From Pseudomonas fluorescens (lineage in GTDB: Bacteria; Pseudomonadota; Gammaproteobacteria; Pseudomonadales; Pseudomonadaceae), in contig NZ_CABVHU010000010.1 in the NCBI RefSeq assembly GCF_902497855.1, forward strand, positions 226,318-290,317: 64,000 nucleotides of DNA, read 5' to 3'. Below are positions 1-8,061 of this stretch, one piece after another. The notes under the pieces were generated by a model, which ran no database searches, was not told the origin of the DNA, and saw only the letters and a program-made list of their open reading frames with translations. Each line of letters opens with the position of its first letter. The stretch's first letter is position 1. Both the position numbers and the translations under genes were made by a program.

Positions 1-1
1 G

Positions 2-466
2 GCGGTCAACGCCGCGCTCGCCGAAGTGGCCAATGTCAGCATCGAAGCCAGCGATGTGCTGCAGGATGTCGATGGCAACTTCGACCTGATCGTCGCCAAT
101 CCGCCTTACATGGCCGACCCCGCCGAACGTGCCTACCGCCACGGCGGCGGGGCGCTTGGCGAACAGTTATCGCTGCGTATCGTCGAGCAGGCCCTGTATC
201 GGCTGGCCCCTGGCGGTTCGCTGGTGCTGTACACCGGTGTGGCGATGATCGATGGTTGCGACCCGTTCCTGGACGCACTGACCCCGCGCCTGGAGTCGCC
301 GCTGTTCGCCTGGACCTACCGCGAACTCGATCCCGATGTGTTCGGTGAAGAGTTGTTGACCCAAGGCTATCAGCGCGTGGAGCGGATTGCCGTGGTCGCG
401 TTGACCGTCACGCGCATCGGCCCCGGCATCGGGGGCATCGTTACCTCGCCTGCAGGTGCGCCATGA
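2..466 (+). CDS. SAM-dependent methyltransferase, 3' part only (gene starts before the window)
   Basis: The reading frame is open from the first bases of the window, so the N-terminal half with the SAM-binding glycine loop is missing. The visible part carries the N-P-P-Y motif (about codon 35 of the visible part) preceded by an F-D-L-I-V strand. That is the hallmark of class I methyltransferases acting on amino groups, as in the HemK/PrmC, RlmG and MTS (small-domain) families. The substrate cannot be told from this half. The stop codon overlaps the start of ligD (ATGA type), so the two genes are probably co-translated. Confidence 0.8.
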   Translation, partial: AVNAALAEVANVSIEASDVLQDVDGNFDLIVANPPYMADPAERAYRHGGGALGEQLSLRIVEQALYRLAPGGSLVLYTGVAMIDGCDPFLDALTPRLESPLFAWTYRELDPDVFGEELLTQGYQRVERIAVVALTVTRIGPGIGGIVTSPAGAP

Positions 467-3180
467 ACAGGAATCTGGACGATTACAACCGCATGCGCGA
501 CTTCTCGGCGACGTCCGAACCGGCCGCCAAGCGCTCGGGCAAAAAAAAAGCGCAGGACCATGCGCTGCAATTCTGCATCCAGAAGCATGACGCCTCGCGC
601 CTGCATTACGACTTCCGCCTGGAACTGGACGGCGCCCTGAAGAGCTGGGCGGTGCCCAAGGGGCCGTCGCTGGACCCCAAGGTCAAGCGCCTGGCCGTCC
701 ACGTTGAAGACCACCCGCTGGACTACGCCACGTTCGAGGGCAGCATCCCCGAAGGGCATTACGGCGCCGGTGACGTGATCGTCTGGGACCGTGGCGTATG
801 GATTCCCCAGGAGGATCCGGCCAAGGCCTACGCCAAGGGCAAGCTCAAGTTCGAGCTGCAAGGCGAGAAGCTCGGCGGTCTGTGGAACCTGGTGCGCACG
901 CACATGCCGGGCAAGCAGGAGCAATGGTTTCTGATCAAGCACCAGGACGGCGCGGCCAAACCCGAAAGCGAGTACGACGTGGTCGCCGCCGAGCCCGACA
1001 GTGTGCTCAGCGATCGAACCATTCTCCCCAAGAAGTCGAAGACCGCGGACAAACCCAAGCCCGTGAAGAAACCGGCCGCCGCAGCGCGCAAGGAAAAGGC
1101 GACGCCTTTGACCGGCGCCCGCAAAGCCAGACTGCCGGAACAGCTCAAGCCGGAACTGGCCACCCTGGTCGAGAAAGCCCCGGGTGGTGACTGGAGCTAC
1201 GAGATCAAGTTCGACGGCTATCGGATCATGGCGCGCATCGACCACGGTCAGGTCCAACTGTTTACGCGAAATGGTCACGACTGGACCCACAAGCTGCCAG
1301 GACAAGCCGAGGCGCTGGCAGCACTGGGTCTGGAATCAGCCTGGCTCGACGGCGAAATGGTCGTGGCCAACGAGCAGGGCGTGCCAGACTTCCAGGCCTT
1401 GCAGAATGCGTTCGATTCGGGCCGCAGCGGCGCCATCCTTTACTACCTGTTCGACATGCCCTACCTCAATGGCGTGGACCTGCGCGAGGTGCCTGTCGAG
1501 GAGCGCAGGGCCGCGCTGGCGACCGTGCTCAAACCCAATGAGCACCCGCTGCTGCGGTTCTCCGACGCGTTTGGCGAAGAACCGGAAGCCTTGCTCAACA
1601 GTGCCTGTCAAATGCGCATGGAAGGGCTGATCGGCAAGCGCCAGGGGTCGCCCTACGTGTCCCGGCGCAGCAGCGACTGGATCAAGCTCAAGTGCAAGCA
1701 TCGCCAGGAATTCGTGGTGGTCGGTTTCACCGACCCCAAAGGTTCGCGCAATGGGTTCGGTGCCTTGCTGCTGGGGCTGCATGACCGTGACAGTGGCGAA
1801 TTGCGCTACGCAGGCAAGGTCGGCACCGGGTTCAACGAGACCACGCTCAAACATATCCATGAGCAACTCAAACCCTTGCAGGTGAAAAAGCCGTCCGTGG
1901 CCAACCCACCGACCGGCTTCGACGCCAAGGGCGTGCATTGGCTTAAACCGACGCTGCTGGCGGAGGTGGCCTTTGCCGAAATGACCAAGGAGGGCTCGGT
2001 GCGCCATGCAGTGTTCCATGGCCTGCGCGACGACAAACCTGCCGAAGACATTACCGAGGAGCGTGCGAAAACCGTGAAGACTTCGACCTCGAAAACGGCT
2101 GCTCCGAAGGCTGCTGTGAAAACTGCTGCGCAAAAGACTACTTCGGTGAAAACGGCTGCTCCGAAGGCGGCCAATCCAGAAGCTGCTGCTGCGAAAACCA
2201 GTGCTGCAAAAACTGCTGCTACCAAAAAAAACGCCGCTGAAAAGCCAGCCACCAAGATGAAAACCACCGAACCCGCACCTTCACAAATCGGCCTGGGCAA
2301 GGGCAAGGTACGCATCACCCACCCGGACCGGGTGATCGACGCCAGCAGCGGCACCACCAAAGTGCAACTGGCCGAGTACTACGCCAGCGTCGCCGAATGG
2401 ATATTGCCCGAGCTCAAGGACCGGCCCGTGGCACTGGTGCGCGCCCCGGACGGCATCGCCGGCGAGCTGTTTTTCCAGAAAAATGCCGAACGCCTGGCCA
2501 TTCCGGGGATCACCACACTGGACAAGGCACTCACCGGCCAACCGGTGATGATCATCAACAACGCCGAAGCCCTGATCGGCGCCGTGCAGATGAGCACGGT
2601 GGAACTGCACACCTGGAACGCCACGTCCGACAACCTCGACAAACCCGACCGCTTCGTCCTCGACCTCGACCCGGACCCGGCGTTGCCCTGGAAAAGCATG
2701 GTCGAGGCGACTCAACTGACCCTTTCGGTGCTTGATGAACTGGGGCTCAAGGCGTTCCTCAAGACCAGCGGCGGCAAGGGCATTCACCTGGTGGTGCCGC
2801 TGACCCGCAAGCTGGGTTGGGATGAGGTAAAGGACTTCAGTCATGCCATCGTCAGCCACATGGCCAAATTGCTGCCGGATCGTTTTTCCGCGGTTTCCGG
2901 GCCGAAGAATCGGATCGGGCGGATCTTCATCGATTACCTGCGCAACGGACTGGGCGCCACCACCATCTGCGCCTATGCCGTGCGGACTCGCGAAGGGTTG
3001 CCGGTGTCGGTGCCGATCTTTCGCGAGGAGGTGGGTGAACTCAAGGGCGGCAATCAGTGGAATGTGCAAAATGTGCATGAGCGGCTGGGCGAAGTGGGCG
3101 ATGAACCCTGGGCGGACCTGAAGAAAACCCGCCAGACCATCACCGCAGAGATGCGGCGGCGGGTGGGAATGAAAAAATAG
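463..3180 (+). CDS. ligD: Multidomain ATP-dependent DNA ligase D for non-homologous end joining
   Basis: LigD works with Ku to repair double-strand breaks. The 905-residue protein has the Pseudomonas order. The N-terminal 3'-phosphoesterase domain has His42, His48, Asp50 and His84, the positions of the catalytic residues in P. aeruginosa LigD. The central ligase domain (about 215-530) has the nucleotidyl lysine Lys249 in E-I-K-F-D-G-Y-R. The C-terminal primase/polymerase domain (about 615-905) has the metal pair Asp734/Asp736 in L-D-L-D-P-D. A Lys/Ala/Thr-rich linker (about 540-609) joins LIG and POL. The start overlaps the upstream stop. No ku gene is in the window. Confidence 0.97.
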   Translation: MNRNLDDYNRMRDFSATSEPAAKRSGKKKAQDHALQFCIQKHDASRLHYDFRLELDGALKSWAVPKGPSLDPKVKRLAVHVEDHPLDYATFEGSIPEGHYGAGDVIVWDRGVWIPQEDPAKAYAKGKLKFELQGEKLGGLWNLVRTHMPGKQEQWFLIKHQDGAAKPESEYDVVAAEPDSVLSDRTILPKKSKTADKPKPVKKPAAAARKEKATPLTGARKARLPEQLKPELATLVEKAPGGDWSYEIKFDGYRIMARIDHGQVQLFTRNGHDWTHKLPGQAEALAALGLESAWLDGEMVVANEQGVPDFQALQNAFDSGRSGAILYYLFDMPYLNGVDLREVPVEERRAALATVLKPNEHPLLRFSDAFGEEPEALLNSACQMRMEGLIGKRQGSPYVSRRSSDWIKLKCKHRQEFVVVGFTDPKGSRNGFGALLLGLHDRDSGELRYAGKVGTGFNETTLKHIHEQLKPLQVKKPSVANPPTGFDAKGVHWLKPTLLAEVAFAEMTKEGSVRHAVFHGLRDDKPAEDITEERAKTVKTSTSKTAAPKAAVKTAAQKTTSVKTAAPKAANPEAAAAKTSAAKTAATKKNAAEKPATKMKTTEPAPSQIGLGKGKVRITHPDRVIDASSGTTKVQLAEYYASVAEWILPELKDRPVALVRAPDGIAGELFFQKNAERLAIPGITTLDKALTGQPVMIINNAEALIGAVQMSTVELHTWNATSDNLDKPDRFVLDLDPDPALPWKSMVEATQLTLSVLDELGLKAFLKTSGGKGIHLVVPLTRKLGWDEVKDFSHAIVSHMAKLLPDRFSAVSGPKNRIGRIFIDYLRNGLGATTICAYAVRTREGLPVSVPIFREEVGELKGGNQWNVQNVHERLGEVGDEPWADLKKTRQTITAEMRRRVGMKK
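2091..2168 (+). repeat. In-frame direct repeat inside the LigD linker
   Basis: The same 21 bases occur at 2091-2111 and 2148-2168, 57 bases (19 codons) apart, within a Lys/Ala/Thr-rich coding tract reminiscent of histone H1-like tails. This suggests expansion of the linker by slippage or recombination. Confidence 0.75.
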
Positions 3181-3192
3181 TGAGTCATGTAC

Positions 3193-3366
3193 CGATGAAT
3201 TGTGGTCAACGCCAAACCCTGTAGGAGCCGGCTTGCCGGCGAAGGCGTCTTCGAGGGCACTGCAGGCTCAAGACCGCCTTCGCCGGCAAGCCAGCTCCTA
3301 CATGATCCCCGGTGTATCGATGAATGGTGGTCAACGCCAATCCTGTAGGAGCCGGCTTGCCGGCGA
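3193..3366 (+). repeat. Duplicated REP plus flank: two near-identical ~50 bp units
   Basis: A stretch starting CGATGAAT-(T/G)GTGGTCAACGCC and ending in a REP arm occurs at 3193-3242 and again at 3318-3366, 125 bp apart, with only a few differences. The first copy belongs to a complete REPIN (3221-3301); the second ends in a single REP arm (3345-3366). The copied unit therefore includes about 28 bp of non-REP flank. Confidence 0.8.
3221..3301. repeat. REPIN (two inverted REP arms)
   Basis: Arm GTAGGAGCCGGCTTGCCGGC at 3221 is matched by the inverted arm ending in CCAGCTCCTAC at 3301, with a 35 bp centre. It lies downstream of ligD. Confidence 0.9.
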
Positions 3367-3434
3367 TATGCGCTGCATGGCTCCAGGCGGTGCTTGCAAG
3401 GAGGGCGACGAGCAGGGCTCGCCGCCCTCGATCA

Positions 3435-3713
3435 TTACCTGGCTACAACCGCTGCCAACAACGGCGCCGCCTGCTCATCGGTCAACGCCGCGTGGACTTC
3501 CATGTTCATGAGGTCATTCCATTGCAGCACCCACTTCTGAATCTGTACCACGTCATCGGTTTCCGCGATGCCAAAGCCGCTCGAACCACCGACGGCGTGC
3601 CAGCGCCCCAGCATCTTCACGCCTTCGGGTGGAGCCCCCTTGGTCTCGAGAAAGCGCTGGATCACGCTGTTGCGGTTTTGCGGGCTGATAGTCCAACTGA
3701 CCATGAATAACAT
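3435..3713 (-). CDS. Small DUF3303-type protein
   Basis: A 92-residue protein beginning M-L-F-M-V-S-W-T-I, with the pattern of the DUF3303 family: an initial beta strand, G-R-W-H, and a ferredoxin-like alpha/beta layout. I know of no assigned function for this family. The start at 3713 is chosen because GGAGG sits six bases upstream; a longer frame to 3758 has no such site. It stands alone between the ligD REPs and a hypothetical gene. Confidence 0.75.
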   Translation of the reverse strand: MLFMVSWTISPQNRNSVIQRFLETKGAPPEGVKMLGRWHAVGGSSGFGIAETDDVVQIQKWVLQWNDLMNMEVHAALTDEQAAPLLAAVVAR

Positions 3714-3925
3714 TCGCCACCTCCCGTTACGGATTGGCACCTGTTGATCTTCGCGCACCTGGCTGGCGCCGGGACCACGGTCACGCCTGTCTTGCCAGCT
3801 TCATCCTGGCCGGCCTGAAACAATTTCTCCCATGAAAAGGCATAGCAGCGGGCCAGAATCCGCGTATGACCGCTGATCCTGTTTCGTTGTCTTTGCAAGA
3901 AAAGGCCCGGGAACAGGGCCAAGGA

Positions 3926-4336
3926 TCAGGCATCCCGCAACAGGTCGTTGGCATTGAGCAGCTCGTAGGCAACCTCGGGCCGTTTCTCCAGCCCGCGGCG
4001 AATGGCGGCCGGAATCGATTGCCGGGTCTTGCGGCACAGTCCCGGCAGTTCGCCGATGGAAATGGCGATGCCGCGCATGGTTCGCACTTCGTTGAACCCG
4101 GGGGCGATCTCCACCCGGATACCCAGCTGCTCGTACATCCGCTGCTGCAATCGTTCGAGGTCGCTCAGGCTTTGCAGGTTTTCCAGGCGCTCGACCAGGC
4201 GCTTTTCCTCCGAGCGGGTCAGGAACAGAATGCGCACGTCCGCGCCCGGGGTATCCAGCAGCGGGTCACGCCCGCAGTCGCAGGCGCCGGGCGGGCAGGG
4301 TTGGCGGATTGGCGGTGTGGTCGTCATGGGGATCAA
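3926..4336 (-). CDS. Conserved-looking hypothetical protein with a Cys-rich N-terminus
   Basis: About 136 residues that I do not recognise. The N-terminus has C-P-P-G-A-C-D-C, three closely spaced cysteines that could bind metal or be structural. The rest is charged and helical (R-S-E-E-K-R-L-V-E-R-L and L-Q-Q-R-M-Y-E-Q-L) and ends in an alpha-rich segment. The start is uncertain: TTG at 4336 has GGAG ten bases upstream, whereas ATG at 4327 lacks a good site. It follows glyA on the same strand after a hairpin. Confidence 0.6.
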   Translation of the reverse strand: MIPMTTTPPIRQPCPPGACDCGRDPLLDTPGADVRILFLTRSEEKRLVERLENLQSLSDLERLQQRMYEQLGIRVEIAPGFNEVRTMRGIAISIGELPGLCRKTRQSIPAAIRRGLEKRPEVAYELLNANDLLRDA

Positions 4337-4427
4337 TCATAGAGCGCTCCGGTCAGGTTTGCCCATAGGATCGCGAGTCTGCGTCTACGCGCTTGAATTC
4401 AAGGCGCTGTTCATCCGTCTGCGCGAA

Positions 4428-4448
4428 CGGGAGGGACCAGCCCTCCCG
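4428..4448 (-). terminator. Hairpin after glyA, possible weak terminator
   Basis: CGGGAGGG-ACCAG-CCCTCCCG gives a perfect 8 bp stem eight bases past the glyA stop. On the minus strand only two T residues follow, so it may attenuate rather than fully stop transcription into the next gene. Confidence 0.45.
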
Positions 4449-4455
4449 CTGACAT

Positions 4456-5712
4456 TCAGTCGCGATACACAGGGAAATCCCTGCACAACGCAGCGGCCTG
4501 ACGGGCGACATTGGCCTCGACATCGGCATCGCCGAGGTGATCGAGGATGTCGCAGATCCAGCCCGCCAGCTCGATGCTTTGGGCTTCCTTGAAACCACGG
4601 CTGGTGATGGCCGGGGTGCCGATGCGCAGGCCGGAGGTCACGAACGGCGATTGCGGATCGTTCGGCACGGCGTTCTTGTTCACGGTGATACCGGCGCGGC
4701 CGAGGGCGGCGTCGGCGTCTTTGCCGGTCAGGCCCTGACGGATCAGGCTGACCAGGAACAGGTGGTTGTCGGTGCCGCCGGACACCACGTCGTAGCCACG
4801 GTCGATAAACACCTTGGCCATGGCCTGGGCGTTGCGGATCACCTGGGCCTGATAGGTCTTGAAGGCGGGCTCCAGCGCTTCCTTGAAGCACACGGCCTTG
4901 GCGGCGATCACGTGCATCAGCGGTCCGCCCTGGCCACCGGGGAACACCGCGGCGTTGAGTTTTTTCTCCAGTTCCGGGTTCGATCTGGCCAGGATCAAGC
5001 CACCACGAGGACCGCGCAGGGTCTTGTGGGTCGTGGTGGTGACCACGTCGGCATACGGCAGCGGGTTCGGGTACAGACCGGTCGCCACCAGCCCGGCGAC
5101 GTGGGCCATGTCGACGAACAGGTAGGCACCGACTTTATCGGCGATCTGCCGGAAGCGCGGGAAGTCCAGGGTCTTGGAGTAGGCAGAGAACCCGGCGATG
5201 AGCATTTTTGGCTGGTGCTCGACCGCCAGGCGCTCGACTTCGTCGTAATCGATCAGCCCGGTCTTGGTGTCGATACCGTACTGCACCGCGTTGTAGAGCT
5301 TGCCGGAAAAGCTGACCTTGGCGCCGTGGGTCAGGTGGCCGCCATGGGCCAGGCTCATGCCCAGCACGGTGTCACCGGCCTGCAGCAACGCCAGGTACAC
5401 CGCGGCATTGGCCTGGCTGCCGGAGTGCGGCTGGACGTTGGCGTAATCGGCGCCAAACAGCTGTTTGGCGCGATCGATGGCCAGTTGCTCGACCACGTCG
5501 ACGTGCTCGCAGCCGCCGTAATAACGCTTGCCGGGATAGCCTTCGGCGTACTTGTTGGTCAGGCCGCTGCCTTGCGCCTCCATCACCCGTTGGCTGGTGT
5601 AGTTTTCCGAGGCGATCAATTCGATGTGGTGCTCTTGCCGCGCGTCCTCGGCGTTGATCGCCGCCAGCAGTTCATCGTCGTAGCCTTTGATCTGGTCGTG
5701 CTTGCTGAACAT
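4456..5712 (-). CDS. glyA: Serine hydroxymethyltransferase
   Basis: A PLP enzyme interconverting serine + tetrahydrofolate and glycine + 5,10-methylene-tetrahydrofolate in the cytoplasm. The 418-residue length is normal. The PLP lysine is Lys230 in T-T-T-H-K-T-L-R-G-P, and the N-terminal I-E-L-I-A-S-E-N-Y signature is present. AGGA lies a few bases before the ATG. Upstream are a REPIN (5748-5829), a near-consensus sigma-54 promoter (5902-5917) and four palindromic sites (5930-6098). This copy therefore looks inducible through an activator, plausibly the GcsR-like protein encoded at 8062-9570. Confidence 0.97.
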   Translation of the reverse strand: MFSKHDQIKGYDDELLAAINAEDARQEHHIELIASENYTSQRVMEAQGSGLTNKYAEGYPGKRYYGGCEHVDVVEQLAIDRAKQLFGADYANVQPHSGSQANAAVYLALLQAGDTVLGMSLAHGGHLTHGAKVSFSGKLYNAVQYGIDTKTGLIDYDEVERLAVEHQPKMLIAGFSAYSKTLDFPRFRQIADKVGAYLFVDMAHVAGLVATGLYPNPLPYADVVTTTTHKTLRGPRGGLILARSNPELEKKLNAAVFPGGQGGPLMHVIAAKAVCFKEALEPAFKTYQAQVIRNAQAMAKVFIDRGYDVVSGGTDNHLFLVSLIRQGLTGKDADAALGRAGITVNKNAVPNDPQSPFVTSGLRIGTPAITSRGFKEAQSIELAGWICDILDHLGDADVEANVARQAAALCRDFPVYRD

Positions 5713-5747
5713 GGTGGAGTCCTGTTTTCAGGGTGATGTAGATCCCT

Positions 5748-5829
5748 GTAGGAGCTGGCTTGCCAGCGAAGGCGGCCTCAAGTCGTGCAGCGCTTATGAA
5801 GACGCCTTCGCCGGCAAGCCGGCTCCTAC
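5748..5829. repeat. REPIN in the glyA leader
   Basis: Arms GTAGGAGCTGGCTTGCCAGC and GCCGGCAAGCCGGCTCCTAC face each other. Each arm has its own compensated palindrome core (CTGG/CCAG versus CCGG/CCGG). If glyA is transcribed from the sigma-54 site at 5902-5917, this element lies in the 5' untranslated leader. Confidence 0.9.
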
Positions 5830-5901
5830 AGGGTATGCGGTGTCCTTGCCATCGCACGCGGGGGCTTTTTGCGTTCTGATGAGCGTGGCTTGAAGTTGAA
5901 A

Positions 5902-5917
5902 AGCAAGGGTGGTGCCA
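5902..5917 (-). promoter_or_regulatory. Sigma-54 promoter upstream of glyA
   Basis: On the minus strand this reads TGGCAC-CACCC-TTGCT, matching the -24/-12 consensus TGGCAC-N5-TTGCW at every fixed position, with exact GG-N10-GC spacing. Transcription would start near 5891, leaving a leader of about 180 bases before glyA. Confidence 0.7.
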
Positions 5918-5929
5918 ATAACGATTACT

Positions 5930-5945
5930 CTATTTAAATCAATAG
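5930..5945. promoter_or_regulatory. Degenerate enhancer-like palindrome (site D)
   Basis: CTATTTAAATCAATAG matches site A (5982-5997) at 13 of 16 positions, in the same 7-2-7 layout. It lies 13 bp upstream of the -24 element. Confidence 0.4.
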
Positions 5946-5980
5946 GATGGGGTAACTTGGTGAGAAATGACTGATCTTTT

Positions 5981-5998
5981 TGTATTGAAATCAATACA
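5981..5998. promoter_or_regulatory. Enhancer-like palindrome (site A), TyrR-box-like
   Basis: TGTATTGA-AA-TCAATACA is a perfect inverted repeat with 8 bp arms. The TGTA-N10-TACA frame resembles boxes bound by TyrR-family activators (E. coli consensus TGTAAA-N6-TTTACA). It is about 65 bp upstream of the sigma-54 promoter. Confidence 0.6.
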
Positions 5999-6061
5999 GG
6001 TGATCTGGCCGTATGTAGAGCAGAGAGGTTCCTGGTTGGAAGATGCGGGGTTGCGGCGGTA

Positions 6062-6098
6062 TGTACCGAATTCAATACGGTGTATCGAATTTAACACG
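6062..6098. promoter_or_regulatory. Tandem enhancer-like palindromes (sites B and C)
   Basis: TGTACCGAATTCAATACG (6062-6079) and TGTATCGAATTTAACACG (6081-6098) are imperfect versions of site A, set 19 bp apart (about two helical turns). They lie roughly 145-180 bp upstream of the sigma-54 promoter, a usual enhancer distance. Confidence 0.55.
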
Positions 6099-6181
6099 CG
6101 CCAGATTGCTCACAGTTGGTCAGCTGCAATGAAATCAGAGGCGCTTTATCGCCAAGCATCACGCATGCGGTTGAAGTTCGC

Positions 6182-7864
6182 TCAACAGCACCTTGATTGC
6201 CGACCTGTGGACCAACTCACACCACGGCCGTCATCGATAATCGCGCCGTCCTGCATGACGATGACTCGGTCAAAACGATACAGGTGGCGAATATCGTGAG
6301 TGACACAAATCAATCCGCGCTCGGCGAAGGTGTCGAAAAGCAAGTCCCACACTGGAGTGGCGAGCTTCGGTTCAATCGACGCACTTGGCTCGTCGAACAG
6401 GTTGAAGTGTCCTGGCCTGTTGATCAGGCGCAGCAGTGACAGGCGTTTGGCTTCGCCTCCGGAAATATTGGCCGCGTTTTCGCTGAGGTTTCGCCGGGAA
6501 ACAATGTCTTCTAGGTTCAATCGTTGTATTGCCTGTTGCAGATGTGGCGAAGGATCGATTCCGAACAGAACCGATCGGTCGAAGGTGCCTTCCAGAAACT
6601 GCGGTGATTGAGGGCAGTATCTCAGGCAACTCAAGTGAGTAAGGGCGCTCAACCTGGAAACCGGCAGGCCGTCGATGCTTAACTGACTTCTGACCGAAGC
6701 ATTCAATCCGGCCAGCGTTTCCAGCAAGGTGGTTTTTCCCGCACCACTGGGACCGGTAATGGCAACCGATTGGCCTTGTTTAAAGGTAATGGCATTGGTG
6801 ATGGATAACCGGACCGCTCTGTTATCGGTCACAACGCAGGGGGCGAGCACCATAGTCGAGGCGTGCCGGGACGTGATTTCGACATGACGGTTGTCATGGT
6901 CAAAGTTTGGCAATGCCAACAATTGCTGCAGTCGTTGCTGGTCAGCGAGAAATTGGTCAAGTACTCGATAACCTTCGGTAAGCGCGGTGATGTTGAGTAA
7001 AAAGCTTCCCGCAATGGAAAATATGGCGACCAGTTGCCCGACGCTGATGCTTGGCTCGCCCGACAATTGATCGAAAACACCCCAGCCCAGCAATCCTGCC
7101 GTGGAAAGGCTGACAAATAAGATCTTTGCCGCGCTCAGGAAGCCGCCGGAGCTTGTCACGGTTACGGCGGCGTTGGCATATTGCGCAAAGGCGCGGTTCA
7201 ACGGTTGTGTTGCCGTGTGTTCGGCTCTTTCCAGTTTTATCGATTTCCCCGCGGTCAGGGTATTGAACACAATTGCGCTTAACTCATCTTCTTGCTCGTT
7301 GACTGCATCAATATGCTTTCTGCGCCACCTGATAATTTTATGGGCGACAAACAGGTAGACGATGCCAATACCGGTCAATGCGAGAAAAATTCCGGTACCA
7401 CCCATATAAAGAAAAACACCGCCCACGATCAAAAACTCCAGACACATGGGGATTCCGACAGTGACGAAGAATGTCAATAATTGTTCATGGGCGGTGATGC
7501 CGCGCTCCACGGATTTGATGATGTGTCCAATGCGCCACGAATCGAAATGACAAAATTCCTTGCGCATCAACTCTGCCATCCAGTCTATGGACGCATTCAT
7601 TACGATCTGCTGCACCAGCCTGGATAAAAGAAAAACCTGCAGTGGATTAATGATCGCTTGAATGCATCCAGCCAAGGCAAACCCTGCTATCAGGGTAAGT
7701 AGCGTGTTGAGGGTTGTATGGCTATCACTGTTCAGCGCGTCGACCACTTTGCCCAATAGCAGAGGCGGAGCTAGCGCTATGAGCTTGAGCACTATGATGG
7801 TGGTTATTGTTGAAGCCAACAGTGTCGCGTGTTTTTTACAGGCCGTTTTGATGAGTGTCTGCAT
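6182..7864 (-). CDS. ABC transporter with fused membrane and ATPase domains (orphan exporter)
   Basis: A 560-residue half-transporter of the exporter type. Several hydrophobic helices lie in the first ~300 residues, followed by an ATPase with Walker A G-P-S-G-A-G-K-T-T, signature I-S-G-G-E-A-K-R-L and Walker B F-N-L-F-D-E-P. No peptidase C39 or other accessory domain is present. AGGTG precedes the ATG. Base composition is clearly more AT-rich than the flanking glyA and regulator genes, and it has no partner gene, accessory exporter subunit or recognisable peptide substrate nearby. It may be an acquired exporter of unknown substrate. The family assignment is firm; the substrate is unknown. Confidence 0.88.
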   Translation of the reverse strand: MQTLIKTACKKHATLLASTITTIIVLKLIALAPPLLLGKVVDALNSDSHTTLNTLLTLIAGFALAGCIQAIINPLQVFLLSRLVQQIVMNASIDWMAELMRKEFCHFDSWRIGHIIKSVERGITAHEQLLTFFVTVGIPMCLEFLIVGGVFLYMGGTGIFLALTGIGIVYLFVAHKIIRWRRKHIDAVNEQEDELSAIVFNTLTAGKSIKLERAEHTATQPLNRAFAQYANAAVTVTSSGGFLSAAKILFVSLSTAGLLGWGVFDQLSGEPSISVGQLVAIFSIAGSFLLNITALTEGYRVLDQFLADQQRLQQLLALPNFDHDNRHVEITSRHASTMVLAPCVVTDNRAVRLSITNAITFKQGQSVAITGPSGAGKTTLLETLAGLNASVRSQLSIDGLPVSRLSALTHLSCLRYCPQSPQFLEGTFDRSVLFGIDPSPHLQQAIQRLNLEDIVSRRNLSENAANISGGEAKRLSLLRLINRPGHFNLFDEPSASIEPKLATPVWDLLFDTFAERGLICVTHDIRHLYRFDRVIVMQDGAIIDDGRGVSWSTGRQSRCC

Positions 7865-8061
7865 GGGGCACCTGGCGGCTGTGTTTTTGCGCAGGTGGAT
7901 TAATAGCAGTGAGTTTTCATATGTTCAATTGTTGGAGCGGATCCAGCTTCCCATGATTATGTAGGACCGTTCCTGTTTGCGGTTAGGATAAATCCATTAG
8001 GTATTACGTGGATGTATTTACATATCGATTTACAGGCCCGAAGAAGTCATCAGCAAACACA

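Noticed and set aside
5794..6075. Minus-strand frame in the glyA upstream region
   Set aside because: It runs through a REPIN arm and the sigma-54 promoter, starts at TTG without a ribosome site and shows no family features.
5967..6299. Plus-strand frame near the exporter 3' end
   Set aside because: It overlaps the palindromic sites and the exporter C-terminus and has no ribosome site.
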